Assembly: GCA_900542875.1 (NCBI GenBank)
Contig: UQPH01000001.1
Coordinates: forward strand, 124,001 to 188,000
Reading direction: 5' to 3'
DNA: 64,000 bases
From: an uncultured Eubacterium sp.
GTDB taxonomy: Bacteria; Bacillota; Clostridia; Oscillospirales; Acutalibacteraceae
The notes under the pieces are model-generated. The model did not search any database. It was given only the letters and a program-made list of their open reading frames with translations, and was not told the DNA's origin. Positions within the stretch are counted from its first letter, which is position 1; every line of letters begins with the position of its first letter. Shown here piece by piece: positions 15,813 to 24,583 of this stretch. Position numbers and translations under genes: made by a program.

Positions 15813-17588
15813 ATGAGAGAAAATGTAAAGTATATGCTGACTAATTGGCTGAAGTGGGATAAGAGAAGTTTAATCTATTTTCTTATCCGAGTGCCTGCAC
15901 TCGTTTTGCAGCCGATAGTCACCGCATATATACCAAAGGCGATGATTGACTGTATCGACAAGGGTGCAACTGTCGGCCGGCTCACACTCGTTGTGGGACT
16001 GCTCAGCGTGCTTGTTGTGCTTACCACTTGGCTTGCACCGTTTATGCAGGAATTATTAAACGGCAGTGCACGTATTATCCGTATGCGCTATGCCGTGCTT
16101 GCCTTTCGGAAAAATCTTAACACCGATTACACAAATATCGAAAACCCCGAGGGCAGAGAGAAAAATAAGAGGGCAATGGAATTCTATCGCAGTTATTATT
16201 CCGGCTCGGCTGATTTTCTCGATTCAAGTAATCAGTTTTGCGTTTGTATTGTGGGCGTTATTGCTTCGTTGATGTTAATTTACAAAATCAATTTTATTAT
16301 GATTTTGGTTATTCTCGCCACCTGTGTTTGCGAGTTCTTCCTTTTGAAATTCTTAAATAAAAAGGAGAAGAAAACAAAGGACGAACGGAGTTCTGTATTC
16401 GTTCGCTTTGATTATTACTATAATCTATGCCGTGATTTTTCCGCCGCAAAGGACATTAGACTCTACGGCTTTACCGATTATTTTATGTCCGCCGTTGCAA
16501 GGATAATTTATGACCTTGAGCAAATTAATCAAAAATTTATGCGCCAAAATATCAAGGTCGGCGGCACAAGGGCGCTGCTTAATCTTTTGCGTGAACTTGT
16601 TGCCTACGCTTATCTTACATATCTTGTGTGCAGGGGCAGGCTTTCCGTTTCCGATTTTATTTTCTATTTCGGCATTATAACCGGCTTTTCTAATTGGATA
16701 TTAAACGCCGTGTATCAGTATTCAAATCTCGAGCGATGCTGTAACGATTGCGCCGCCTTTCGTGAATTTGTCGAAAGTACGGAGAAAAGCGAAAACAAGC
16801 CCAATGTGAATTTTGACAGCGTTGATTCAATCGAATTTAAGAATGTTTCGTTTACATATCCCTCTGCGGAAAAAAGTACAATTAACAATATGTCTTTTAA
16901 GGTTAATAAGGGCGAAAATATAGCCGTTGTCGGTGAAAACGGAGCAGGAAAAACTACGGCTGTTAAACTTCTTTGCGGCTTGTATTATCCCACTTCGGGC
17001 GATATTCTTGTTAACGGAAAAAGCAGTCTTGATTTTTCTTCCGATAGTTATTTTAATCTGTTCTCCGCCGTTTTTCAGGATTATTATTTTATGCCCATGA
17101 CGATAGCGGAAAATATTTCTGCAACATCAAATTATGATAAAGCAAAACTTTATGCCGCATTTGAAAAGGCAGGAATAGCGGACAAGATAAACACCCTGCC
17201 CGATAAAGAAAAATCATATATGATAAAGGATGTGTATAAAGACGCAGTTGATTTTTCCGGCGGCGAAAAGCAAAAATTGCTTCTTGCAAAGGCGATTTAT
17301 AAAAACGCACCCGTTTTGATTTTGGACGAGCCGACCGCCGCACTCGACCCAATCGCAGAAAACGAGCTGTATCTAAAATATAACGAGATGACGAGCGGCA
17401 AAATATCGTTCTTCATTTCTCACCGTCTTTCATCCACTCGCTTTTGCGACAGAATTTTGTTTATCAAAGACGGCAAGATTGCCGAAAGCGGCACGCACGA
17501 GGAACTTATGGCACTCAAAGGCTCCTATTACAGAATGTACCAAGTCCAAAGTTATTACTACAAGGAGAACGGAGGCGAGGCTGTATGA
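15813..17588 (+). CDS. ABC exporter half-transporter, ATP-binding/permease
   Basis: A 591-residue half-transporter with an N-terminal six-helix membrane domain (to about residue 330) and a C-terminal ATPase. The ATPase has Walker A GENGAGKTT (about 374), signature FSGGEKQKL (about 480), Walker B LILDEPTAALDP (about 500) and the H-loop ISHRLSS. It probably pairs with the next gene product, since the two reading frames overlap as ATGA and both are half-transporters. Substrate cannot be read from the sequence; no precursor peptide gene is evident nearby. Expression is probably set by the 5S-like leader, whose CCCTCCT can mask this gene's AGGAGGG ribosome site. Confidence 0.92.
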   Translation: MRENVKYMLTNWLKWDKRSLIYFLIRVPALVLQPIVTAYIPKAMIDCIDKGATVGRLTLVVGLLSVLVVLTTWLAPFMQELLNGSARIIRMRYAVLAFRKNLNTDYTNIENPEGREKNKRAMEFYRSYYSGSADFLDSSNQFCVCIVGVIASLMLIYKINFIMILVILATCVCEFFLLKFLNKKEKKTKDERSSVFVRFDYYYNLCRDFSAAKDIRLYGFTDYFMSAVARIIYDLEQINQKFMRQNIKVGGTRALLNLLRELVAYAYLTYLVCRGRLSVSDFIFYFGIITGFSNWILNAVYQYSNLERCCNDCAAFREFVESTEKSENKPNVNFDSVDSIEFKNVSFTYPSAEKSTINNMSFKVNKGENIAVVGENGAGKTTAVKLLCGLYYPTSGDILVNGKSSLDFSSDSYFNLFSAVFQDYYFMPMTIAENISATSNYDKAKLYAAFEKAGIADKINTLPDKEKSYMIKDVYKDAVDFSGGEKQKLLLAKAIYKNAPVLILDEPTAALDPIAENELYLKYNEMTSGKISFFISHRLSSTRFCDRILFIKDGKIAESGTHEELMALKGSYYRMYQVQSYYYKENGGEAV

Positions 17589-19408
17589 AAAATATAAAAA
17601 CTGTTTTTGCGGCGTTTCGTGAGATGCACTGCCTTGAAAAACGACTCATTCCGACTGCCGTTACCGTCTCACTTGTTACGGCGGTTATGCCCTTTGTCAA
17701 CATTTGGTTTACATCAAAAATTATAGATTTGCTTGATGGCGGCACAGATATGAAAAGCCTCGCTCTCTATATCGCCTTGGCTGTCGGTATCAACGCCCTG
17801 TTGTTTTTTATCAACTGTTACCTCGGCGATATGCAGTTTGTCTATCGCTCGCTGATGTATAATAAGGAACTTCAGCGCATTTCGTCAAGGCTCTTCGGTA
17901 TTGAATATCAAAAACTCGAAAGCAGTGAGTTCAAGGAACTTGTGCATAAACATTCCGAGGCACAGGACAGAGTTTTTTCCTCTTTTGTTCAGCTTACATG
18001 GATGATGCGTGATTTCATTTCGGGCACACTTACACTGATTATATCCGTTATTATTATCTTTCCGCTGTTAAAAATCGGCTTTAAGAAAACGGGTGACACC
18101 TTTTTTGAACGCCCTGCGTTTTTGCTCACGATTTTCGGTGCAATCGCCGTTATGGCTGTTGTCATTCTTATAGTAGCCGTCAGAATGAACAAGGCTTGGT
18201 TTAAGGCAAGCGACGAGTATTCACGCCTTGATCGGATTTTTTACTATTTTCTCAATATGTTCTCCGATTATAATACGGGCAAGGAAATCCGTATTTATAA
18301 AGAGCAGGCTCTAATCGAGCACACCGCAACGGACAGACTGCTCACCGACGGCGAACAAATTTTGAAAAAAGCCTCGATGAACACGGCAAAGCAAAGTTCG
18401 TTTGTTGCGATTTTGGGTGCACTCGTCGGCTTCGGTATTTATCTTTTTATCGGTGTTAAGGGCTTGTACGGTCTTTTCGGTATAGGCTCGCTTGTCCTTT
18501 ACTGCGGTGCGTTTATGCAGATTATAGCGGGCATAATGAAAATGGCTGTCACCTTCGGCAAAACCGCCGAAATGGTGCCGCTCGTTAATTATTACTTTGA
18601 AATTGTGAATACCGAGGACGAAATGACCTACGGCGACAAGGTGCTTGATTTGTCGGGCGGCTTTGATATTGAGTTTAAGGATGTTTCGTTTAAGTATCCG
18701 GGTGCGGAAAATTATGCTCTGAAAAATGTTAATCTCAAAATCAAAAACGGTGAGCACCTTGCCGTGGTCGGCAGAAACGGCAGCGGCAAAACAACATTTA
18801 TTAAGCTGATGTGCCGCCTTTACGATGTGACCGACGGTGAAATTTTGCTAAGCGGTGCTAACATTAAGGAATACACAAAGGATAGTATTATAAAGCTCTA
18901 TTCCGTAGTTTTTCAGGATTTCAAAATATTCTCCGTTTCGCTTAAAGATAATGTTTGTATAAATTCCGATTTTGAAAGCGACCGATTTTATGCCTGCCTT
19001 GAAAATGCAAATATTAAGGACAGGGCAGAGCGACTGACGAATAAGGAAAATACATATCTTTATAAGGATTTGAACAAGAATGGCGTTGAAATCTCCGGCG
19101 GAGAGGCGCAAAAACTTGCCCTTGCGAGGGCACTTTATAAGGACGCTCCCGTTGTCATTCTCGACGAGCCGACTGCCGCTCTAGACCCCATTGCAGAAAA
19201 CGAGATTTACAGTCGTTTTAATTCCTTTGTCCAAAACAAAACCGCAATTTATATTTCACACAGGCTTTCAAGTTGTGCATTTTGCGATAAAATTGCCGTG
19301 TTTGACAAATCGAGACTTGTCGAAAGCGGCACGCATAAAGAACTTTTGTCTGCTGACGGCAGATATGCCGAACTTTGGAACGCCCAGGCAAAATATTATG
19401 TAGAGTGA
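17585..19408 (+). CDS. ABC exporter half-transporter, partner subunit
   Basis: A 607-residue half-transporter. Six hydrophobic spans lie between about residues 20 and 330, including VTAVMPFVNIWFTSKIIDLL and ILGALVGFGIYLFIGVKGLY. The ATPase has Walker A GRNGSGKTT (about 395), signature ISGGEAQKLALARAL (about 502) and Walker B VVILDEPTAALDP (about 522). The start at 17585 overlaps the upstream stop (ATGA). An upstream extension in frame runs through the end of the partner gene and is not supported. Both ATPase sites look canonical, unlike heterodimers with one degenerate site. Most likely exports a peptide or lipid; this is inference. Confidence 0.92.
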   Translation: MKNIKTVFAAFREMHCLEKRLIPTAVTVSLVTAVMPFVNIWFTSKIIDLLDGGTDMKSLALYIALAVGINALLFFINCYLGDMQFVYRSLMYNKELQRISSRLFGIEYQKLESSEFKELVHKHSEAQDRVFSSFVQLTWMMRDFISGTLTLIISVIIIFPLLKIGFKKTGDTFFERPAFLLTIFGAIAVMAVVILIVAVRMNKAWFKASDEYSRLDRIFYYFLNMFSDYNTGKEIRIYKEQALIEHTATDRLLTDGEQILKKASMNTAKQSSFVAILGALVGFGIYLFIGVKGLYGLFGIGSLVLYCGAFMQIIAGIMKMAVTFGKTAEMVPLVNYYFEIVNTEDEMTYGDKVLDLSGGFDIEFKDVSFKYPGAENYALKNVNLKIKNGEHLAVVGRNGSGKTTFIKLMCRLYDVTDGEILLSGANIKEYTKDSIIKLYSVVFQDFKIFSVSLKDNVCINSDFESDRFYACLENANIKDRAERLTNKENTYLYKDLNKNGVEISGGEAQKLALARALYKDAPVVILDEPTAALDPIAENEIYSRFNSFVQNKTAIYISHRLSSCAFCDKIAVFDKSRLVESGTHKELLSADGRYAELWNAQAKYYVE

Positions 19409-19438
19409 TTTTGTTAAACCAAGTTAAATAACGCAAAA

Positions 19439-19459
19439 AGCCGTACGGAAAGTACGGCT
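19439..19459 (-). terminator. perfect hairpin with T run on the minus-strand side
   Basis: AGCCGTAC (19439-19446) and GTACGGCT (19452-19459) flank GGAAA. The stem is preceded on the plus strand by AAAAA and followed by CAGACTG, so only minus-strand transcripts would have a U tract. It may still stabilise the 3' end of the ABC operon mRNA. Confidence 0.5.
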
Positions 19460-19510
19460 CAGACTGTCGATAAAACTCCTGAAGCACGCCAATAAAATTA
19501 ACTAACCGCT

Positions 19511-19567
19511 TAATGCCTCCCTTGTGTAAAGGGAGGTGGCAACACGAAGTGTTGACGGAGGGATTGT
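19511..19567 (+). repeat. dispersed two-hairpin intergenic repeat
   Basis: CCTCCCTT-GTGTA-AAGGGAGG (19516-19536) is followed by a second small hairpin AACAC-GAA-GTGTT (19541-19553) and then GACGGAGGGATTG. This arrangement, with a constant GGGAGGTGGC / GACGGAGGGATTG frame around a variable hairpin, is a widespread intergenic repeat in gut Clostridia as far as I recall. No coding potential is seen. Confidence 0.65.
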
Positions 19568-19570
19568 AAA

Positions 19571-19604
19571 AGTACCGCAAACATCGAGTTTACGGTACTT
19601 TTTG
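19571..19604 (+). terminator. terminator-like hairpin inside the repeat mosaic
   Basis: GTACCGCAAAC (19572-19582) pairs with GTTTACGGTAC (19588-19598) at 10 of 11 positions, followed by TTTTTGCGTTTTT. This is the best candidate for the true end of the ABC operon transcript. Confidence 0.7.
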
Positions 19605-19637
19605 CGTTTTTCGTTTTTTGCTCAGTCAAAAAAGGGC

Positions 19638-19665
19638 TTCCAAAAAATCATTTGATTTTTTGGAA
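19638..19665. repeat. 13-bp perfect inverted repeat in the 19409-20038 gap
   Basis: TTCCAAAAAATCA and TGATTTTTTGGAA flank a 2-base loop. Further weaker inverted repeats follow (ATATAG/CTATAT near 19684-19717; CAACA/TGTTG at 19776-19795 before a T6 run). The gap up to the exopolysaccharide promoter holds no gene that I can recognise and looks like stacked mobile or decayed repeat units. Confidence 0.6.
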
Positions 19666-19889
19666 AGAGGAAAAACATATGCAATATAGTTACAAAACTT
19701 TGTTTTGTTCTATATGAAATATGTTTTGACGAGGTACAGCAAAGTTCGCAAGAAAACGAAATTCAGAATCTTTCTCAACAGCCTACAGTGTGTTGACTGT
19801 TTTTTATGTTTTTGCCGTATTTGCTTCATCTTTTCATTCGCCATTCTTTGACAGATTTAGTGATTTTTCACAAAATTTTCTTTTCTCTA

Positions 19890-19918
19890 TTGACGAAATC
19901 GACATTAATATATATTAT
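19890..19918 (+). promoter_or_regulatory. promoter of the exopolysaccharide operon
   Basis: TTGACG (19890-19895) and TATTAT (19913-19918) are 17 bp apart, giving a leader of about 115 nt. It is the only good promoter I see before the 16-kb run of same-strand genes, so it may drive the whole locus. Confidence 0.55.
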
Positions 19919-20038
19919 ATTAAATATATATTAACATTGTGTTAGATTGTCCATTTTTAGTTTGATTTTTGTGATTTTAATAATTAATCTTTTGGCATTA
20001 AGAGAAAATTGATAAAAGCAAGACAAAGGATAGTATAT

Positions 20039-20752
20039 ATGACATCGGTTGAAGAATTAAAAAAATTAAAAATAGATTTTCCGACAGAAGAAAAAATAAT
20101 CGGATATAAAAGCTTTTATAACAGAGTCGTTAAGAGAATCATTGATTTTATTTTGGCATTAATAATGACAATAGTGTTATCTCCCTTGTTTATTGTTGTA
20201 AGTGTTTTAATTATATCAGATGACGGATTTCCTGTCTTTTATAGGGCGCAGAGAGGTGGATATAAGAATAAACCTTTTCGTATTTATAAATTTCGTTCAA
20301 TGATTAATAATGCAGATAAAATCGGCGGTGGAACGACCGCCTTGAACGATAGCAGAATTACAAAAATCGGTTCTTTTTTAAGAAAGACAAAGCTTGATGA
20401 ATTTGCAAATCTATTTAACATCTTGCGCGGCGAGATGAGTTTTATCGGTCCCAGACCGGAACTGTTACAGTATACTGACCAATACGAAGGTGTGGAAAGG
20501 TATATATTTGAGGTTAGACCGGGAATTACAGATTACAGTTCTGATGTGTTTATTAATCTTGACGAAATCGTCGGCGGAGAAAACGCTGATGAAATGTATG
20601 AAAGATATGTTTTGAAGAACAAGAATGCTCTTCGTGTAAAATATGCAGCGGAGGTTTCCTTTAGGACGGACGTTAAAATATTTTTTAAAACAGTTTTGGA
20701 TGTGCTAAAAAAAGCATTTGGATTTATTTTTAAGAAAGAGCATCGAGGTTAA
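20039..20752 (+). CDS. undecaprenyl-phosphate sugar phosphotransferase (initiating enzyme)
   Basis: Polyisoprenyl-phosphate hexose-1-phosphate transferase that starts the repeat unit by loading a sugar phosphate onto undecaprenyl phosphate. The 237 residues carry the family hallmarks: a KRIIDFILALIMTIVLSPLF membrane-re-entrant segment near residues 28-47, VFYRAQRGGYKNKPFRIYKFRSM, KTKLDEFANLFNILRGEMSFIGPRPE with the catalytic DE pair, and VRPGITDYSS. It is the short single-domain form like EpsL/PglC. I start at ATG 20039 with AAAGGA upstream rather than at the TTG thirty bases earlier. It is the first gene of the locus, as expected for an initiating transferase. Confidence 0.92.
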   Translation: MTSVEELKKLKIDFPTEEKIIGYKSFYNRVVKRIIDFILALIMTIVLSPLFIVVSVLIISDDGFPVFYRAQRGGYKNKPFRIYKFRSMINNADKIGGGTTALNDSRITKIGSFLRKTKLDEFANLFNILRGEMSFIGPRPELLQYTDQYEGVERYIFEVRPGITDYSSDVFINLDEIVGGENADEMYERYVLKNKNALRVKYAAEVSFRTDVKIFFKTVLDVLKKAFGFIFKKEHRG

Positions 20753-20755
20753 TAT

Positions 20756-21697
20756 ATGGAATATGTAGTATTAAAAAACTCGGATTTAAGGGTCTCTCGT
20801 TTTTGTATGGGCGGATGTCCTATGGGCGGATACGGCTGGGGCAATGTGCAGGAGCAGGAGTTGATTGACGCAGTGCACGCAGCCCTTGATAACGGAGTTA
20901 ATTTTTTTGATACAGCAGAGACATATGGGCTCGGTCAGTCTGAAATAACTCTTGGTAAAGCATTGGGATATAGAAGAAAAGATGTTATTATCAGTGATAA
21001 ATTCGGTGTTCATGCTAAGGTGGGACAACCTACATATTACGATAACAGCAGAGATTATATAATCGAGGCTTGTGAAGGCTCATTAAAAAGGTTAAATACA
21101 GAGTATATTGATGTATATACTGTTCATTACAGAGACGGTAAAACGCCGCTTGCCGATGTAGTCGATACACTTGAGTATTTGAAAAAGCAAGGTAAGATAA
21201 GGTACTTTGCTCTTTCAAATATTGGCAAGGAAGACGAGCGGGAGCTTCGAGAACTTAAGGGTAAGTTTGTATCGTTCCAAGATGAGTATAGTCTTGCTTG
21301 CAGGAAAAATGAAAAAACAATGATAGAATTATCTGAGAATTATTCTCTGACTCCGTTGACATGGGGCTCTCTCGGACAAGGAATTTTAACCGGTAAGTAT
21401 AATCTTGAAAATGCAAATTTCGGAGCAGATGACAGGCGTTCGAGAGATATTTATGTTAATTTTCATGGCGATAAGTTTAAGAAAAATCTTGAGATAGTTG
21501 AGGTTATGCGTGATATTGCCGCAAGTCATAATACAAGTATATCATCGGTTGCAATTAGATTTATTTTGGATAATCTTAAAGAATCGGTTGTCTTGGCAGG
21601 TGTAAAGCGTCCGGAGCAGTTGTTAGGTAATGTCGAAGCATTCGGATGGAATTTAACAGAGAAGGAATTAAAAATTTTAGATGAAGTGTCAAAGTGA
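20756..21697 (+). CDS. aldo/keto reductase
   Basis: NAD(P)H-dependent oxidoreductase of 313 residues. The catalytic tetrad is visible as FFDTAETYG (Asp and Tyr), ISDKFG (Lys) and YTVHYRD (His), and the cofactor-binding end appears as SVAIRFILDN and LAGVKRPEQL. Its position as second gene of the exopolysaccharide operon, four bases after the sugar transferase, suggests it reduces a keto-sugar or sugar aldehyde for the polymer. That is inference; the substrate cannot be read from sequence. It overlaps the acyltransferase start by 17 bases. Confidence 0.88.
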   Translation: MEYVVLKNSDLRVSRFCMGGCPMGGYGWGNVQEQELIDAVHAALDNGVNFFDTAETYGLGQSEITLGKALGYRRKDVIISDKFGVHAKVGQPTYYDNSRDYIIEACEGSLKRLNTEYIDVYTVHYRDGKTPLADVVDTLEYLKKQGKIRYFALSNIGKEDERELRELKGKFVSFQDEYSLACRKNEKTMIELSENYSLTPLTWGSLGQGILTGKYNLENANFGADDRRSRDIYVNFHGDKFKKNLEIVEVMRDIAASHNTSISSVAIRFILDNLKESVVLAGVKRPEQLLGNVEAFGWNLTEKELKILDEVSK

Positions 21698-22706
21698 TAA
21701 GATAAGGTTTGTGACCCAAGCTCAATTGATAGGATGTTTGTTAGTTGTTCTTGGACACTCAATACCTTTAAGTTGGAATGTACCTAGTATAATATATAAT
21801 ATTGATGTATTTATTTACACATTTCACATGCCTTTATTCTTTTTTATAAGCGGTTATTTGTTTGAAAAAACCGCCTCGTATTCTAGATATGATTTTAGAG
21901 CGTATGTTCTTAAAAGAAATAATAGATTGATGATACCTTATTTTACTATGACATTAATCGGATTCATTCCGAAAATAATCATGAATAGATTTTTTGAGGA
22001 TGACAGTTCATTAAACATTTTGTATTTTATTAAGTGTTTTTTGGTGCCAAGAGATAATGTATGGGGACATTTTTGGTTTTTACCGACATTGTTTATAATT
22101 TCAATGTTGTCTTTTGTTTTTTCAAAGATTAAGCATCTTAACGGTAATGTATATTGTGCTTTTTCGGTGTTATTGTTATGTTTATCAATTATTCCTAATT
22201 TGGTTAATATCACTGAATGGTTTGCCGTAAATGATATTATACGTTTTGTAGGATATTATGCTGTCGGAATAATGTTTGCAAATACTAAATTTGAACTGTT
22301 ATTATCAAATAATAATAGTTGCTACAAACTATTATTGTTGTTTGCGATTTCGATTGGATTGTTTTTGATTAGTATTAATAATAAGATTTTTCTTCAAAGT
22401 ATTAGAACAATAATTGCATTATTGATGATAATGGTTATACTTGCCTTTTCTAGCTTAGTAAATTTTACAAGTAATAAAATTGGTTTACATTTATCAAGAA
22501 AAACATATTCCATTTTCATTTTGTCATGGCCGTTTCAAAGTATCGTTTCAGTTGTTTTTGAAAAAGTACTTGGATTAAAGTATTATATAACTATGCCGCT
22601 ATCGTTTATTTCAGGTGTTTTGGGACCCGTAATAGTGATTTTTTTAGTTGATTTGTTAGAAAAGAAGATTGGCAAGAGAATAATTTCGCCGATTATTGGA
22701 GGATAA
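21681..22706 (+). CDS. membrane acyltransferase, family 3
   Basis: Integral membrane protein of 341 residues with about ten hydrophobic helices, of the OafA/WecH acyltransferase-3 family that adds acetyl or similar groups to cell-surface glycans. The start VTQAQLIGCLLVVLGHS carries the conserved histidine, and HMPLFFFISGYLF and RNNRLMIPYF (the conserved arginine pair region) follow. The frame begins inside the preceding reductase gene, indicating coupling. It probably O-acetylates the polysaccharide made by this locus. Confidence 0.85.
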   Translation: MKCQSDKIRFVTQAQLIGCLLVVLGHSIPLSWNVPSIIYNIDVFIYTFHMPLFFFISGYLFEKTASYSRYDFRAYVLKRNNRLMIPYFTMTLIGFIPKIIMNRFFEDDSSLNILYFIKCFLVPRDNVWGHFWFLPTLFIISMLSFVFSKIKHLNGNVYCAFSVLLLCLSIIPNLVNITEWFAVNDIIRFVGYYAVGIMFANTKFELLLSNNNSCYKLLLLFAISIGLFLISINNKIFLQSIRTIIALLMIMVILAFSSLVNFTSNKIGLHLSRKTYSIFILSWPFQSIVSVVFEKVLGLKYYITMPLSFISGVLGPVIVIFLVDLLEKKIGKRIISPIIGG

Positions 22707-22708
22707 TA

Positions 22709-23647
22709 ATGAACAGTGAGCAATTAGCGTGGAAAATAAGACGACACGGTGTTGAAATGACACATTTATCGGGTGGCTCTCATTTGGGAGCAATTTTGAG
22801 TGTTGCGGATATTATGGCAGTGCTTTATGCAGATGTGCTAAAAGTTGATTCAAAGAATCCAGACGATGAAGATAGAGATAGATTTATTCTTTCAAAAGGA
22901 CATGCGGGCGCGGCGGTATATGCTGCTCTTGCGGAAACAGGATTTTTTGATGTTTCTGAGCTTATGACGCATTATCAAAATGGTAGCAGACTTTCGGGAC
23001 ATGTGTCGCATTATGTACCGGGAGTTGACCTTTCAACCGGTTCGTTGGGACATGGTTTACCTGTTGGCGTCGGTATGGCATATGCAGGACTTAAGAGCCA
23101 TAAGAAATATAATGTTTATGTAGTTCTTGGTGACGGCGAATGTGATGAGGGCTCCGTTTGGGAGGCTGCGCTGTTTGCGGCTCATTACGGAATAAATAAT
23201 ATTACCGCAATCGTTGACCATAATAAAATGCAAAGCATGGATTTTTGTAAGAAAACACTGGATTTAGGCGACTTTGAGGAAAAATGGAAATCGTTTGGTT
23301 GGAATGTGCTTAGCATTGATGGTAATAATCATGATGAATTGAGAAATGCATTTTTTGAAAAATTTGACAATGATAAGCCTAAGGTTATTATAGCAAATAC
23401 TATAAAAGGAAAAGGTATTCCGTTCATGGAAAATGATATACTGTGGCATTATCGTTTTCCGCATGACGGATGGGAATATGATTTAGCGGTAAATGAACTT
23501 CATAAAATTAAGCCGGAGGGTGCTGAGGATATTTATACACCTAACGGAATCGAGAATCCAACGCCTGTTCCTCAAGATGCAGATATTTATAATGACCATA
23601 CGACAAGTGCAACTTGGCATCCGACATGGAGAGGGGAGAGCGATTAA
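22709..23647 (+). CDS. transketolase, N-terminal subunit
   Basis: Thiamine-diphosphate-binding half of a split transketolase (312 residues). Visible are GGSHLGAILSVADIMAVLY and SKGHAGAAVYAAL (with the conserved histidines), STGSLGHGL, and the ThDP motif beginning GDGECDEGS and ending NNITAIVDHNK. With the next gene it forms the two-subunit enzyme that moves a two-carbon ketol unit between sugars. Location inside an exopolysaccharide operon, between an acyltransferase and a polymerase, suggests a dedicated role in making an unusual sugar rather than the pentose phosphate pathway. Confidence 0.9.
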   Translation: MNSEQLAWKIRRHGVEMTHLSGGSHLGAILSVADIMAVLYADVLKVDSKNPDDEDRDRFILSKGHAGAAVYAALAETGFFDVSELMTHYQNGSRLSGHVSHYVPGVDLSTGSLGHGLPVGVGMAYAGLKSHKKYNVYVVLGDGECDEGSVWEAALFAAHYGINNITAIVDHNKMQSMDFCKKTLDLGDFEEKWKSFGWNVLSIDGNNHDELRNAFFEKFDNDKPKVIIANTIKGKGIPFMENDILWHYRFPHDGWEYDLAVNELHKIKPEGAEDIYTPNGIENPTPVPQDADIYNDHTTSATWHPTWRGESD

Positions 23648-23649
23648 AA

Positions 23650-24582
23650 ATGAGAGATACATTTGTTAAGACCCTCATTGAGGAAGCAAAGGAAGATAAG
23701 AATATTGAACTTATAACCGGTGATTTGGGCTTTGGCGTTCTTAAACCTTTTTTTGAGCAGTTGCCAAACCAATTTACAAATGCAGGTATCGCAGAGCAAA
23801 GTATGACAGGTATAGCTGCAGGAATGGCACTATGTGGTAAAACCGTGTTTACATATTCAATAGGAAATTTTCCTACGCTGAGATGTTTAGAGCAAATTAG
23901 AAATGATTGTGCATATCCGCATGCTAATGTAAAAATTGTATGTGTCGGCGGAGGTTTTGTATATGGTTCACTTGGTATGAGTCATCAAGCAACAGAAGAT
24001 ATTGCTATTATGCGTGCCCTTCCGAATGTGACAGTTATATGTCCCGGTGACTTGGTTGAAGCAGCTGAAGCAACAAAAGCAATTACACATCTTCCGGGAA
24101 CGGTTTATCTTCGTCTCGGTCGCGGTGGAGAAAAAAGGATACATGATAAAATTGATAACTTCCAAATCGGTAAAGCAATAAAAATCCAAGATGCAAAGAC
24201 TGATTGTAAAATTAAAATTGCTTTGTTTTCTACAGGTGCGATACTTGATGAAGCTACTGATGCAACAAGAGAACTTGAAAATATAGGAATTGGAGTGGAG
24301 GAATATTCCTTCCATACAGTAAAACCGATTGATAAGAAGGTTATTCTTGATTGTGCAAAGAAATATGATTACATTGTAACTGTTGAGGAGCATAATATTA
24401 TAGGCGGCTTTGCAAGCGCAGTTTCGGAAGTAATTACAGATTCAAATGAGAATGTGAGACTTATTAAAATAGGTCTTAACGATGAATACTGCTCTAAGGT
24501 CGGCAATCAAAAATATTTAAGAGCTCAGTACGGCATGACTTCCGAAAATATAGTAGATAAGGTTAAGGAAATTGTAAAATAA
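23650..24582 (+). CDS. transketolase, C-terminal subunit
   Basis: Pyrimidine-binding half of the split transketolase (310 residues). Motifs are ITGDLGFGVLKPF, NAGIAEQSMTGIAAGMAL with the catalytic glutamate in IAEQ, GGGFVYGSLGMSHQATEDIAI, and the C-terminal VTVEEHNIIGGFASAV. The ATG at 23650 is chosen: it lies 3 bases after the stop of the N-subunit with GGAGAG upstream; the upstream in-frame extension would overlap that gene. Both subunits look complete, so the enzyme should be functional. Confidence 0.9.
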   Translation: MRDTFVKTLIEEAKEDKNIELITGDLGFGVLKPFFEQLPNQFTNAGIAEQSMTGIAAGMALCGKTVFTYSIGNFPTLRCLEQIRNDCAYPHANVKIVCVGGGFVYGSLGMSHQATEDIAIMRALPNVTVICPGDLVEAAEATKAITHLPGTVYLRLGRGGEKRIHDKIDNFQIGKAIKIQDAKTDCKIKIALFSTGAILDEATDATRELENIGIGVEEYSFHTVKPIDKKVILDCAKKYDYIVTVEEHNIIGGFASAVSEVITDSNENVRLIKIGLNDEYCSKVGNQKYLRAQYGMTSENIVDKVKEIVK

Positions 24583-24583
24583 T

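Noticed and set aside
17444..17584. Upstream extension of the second ABC subunit
   Set aside because: It is an alternative frame of the first subunit gene; the ATGA overlap at 17585 with MKNIKTVF is the natural start.
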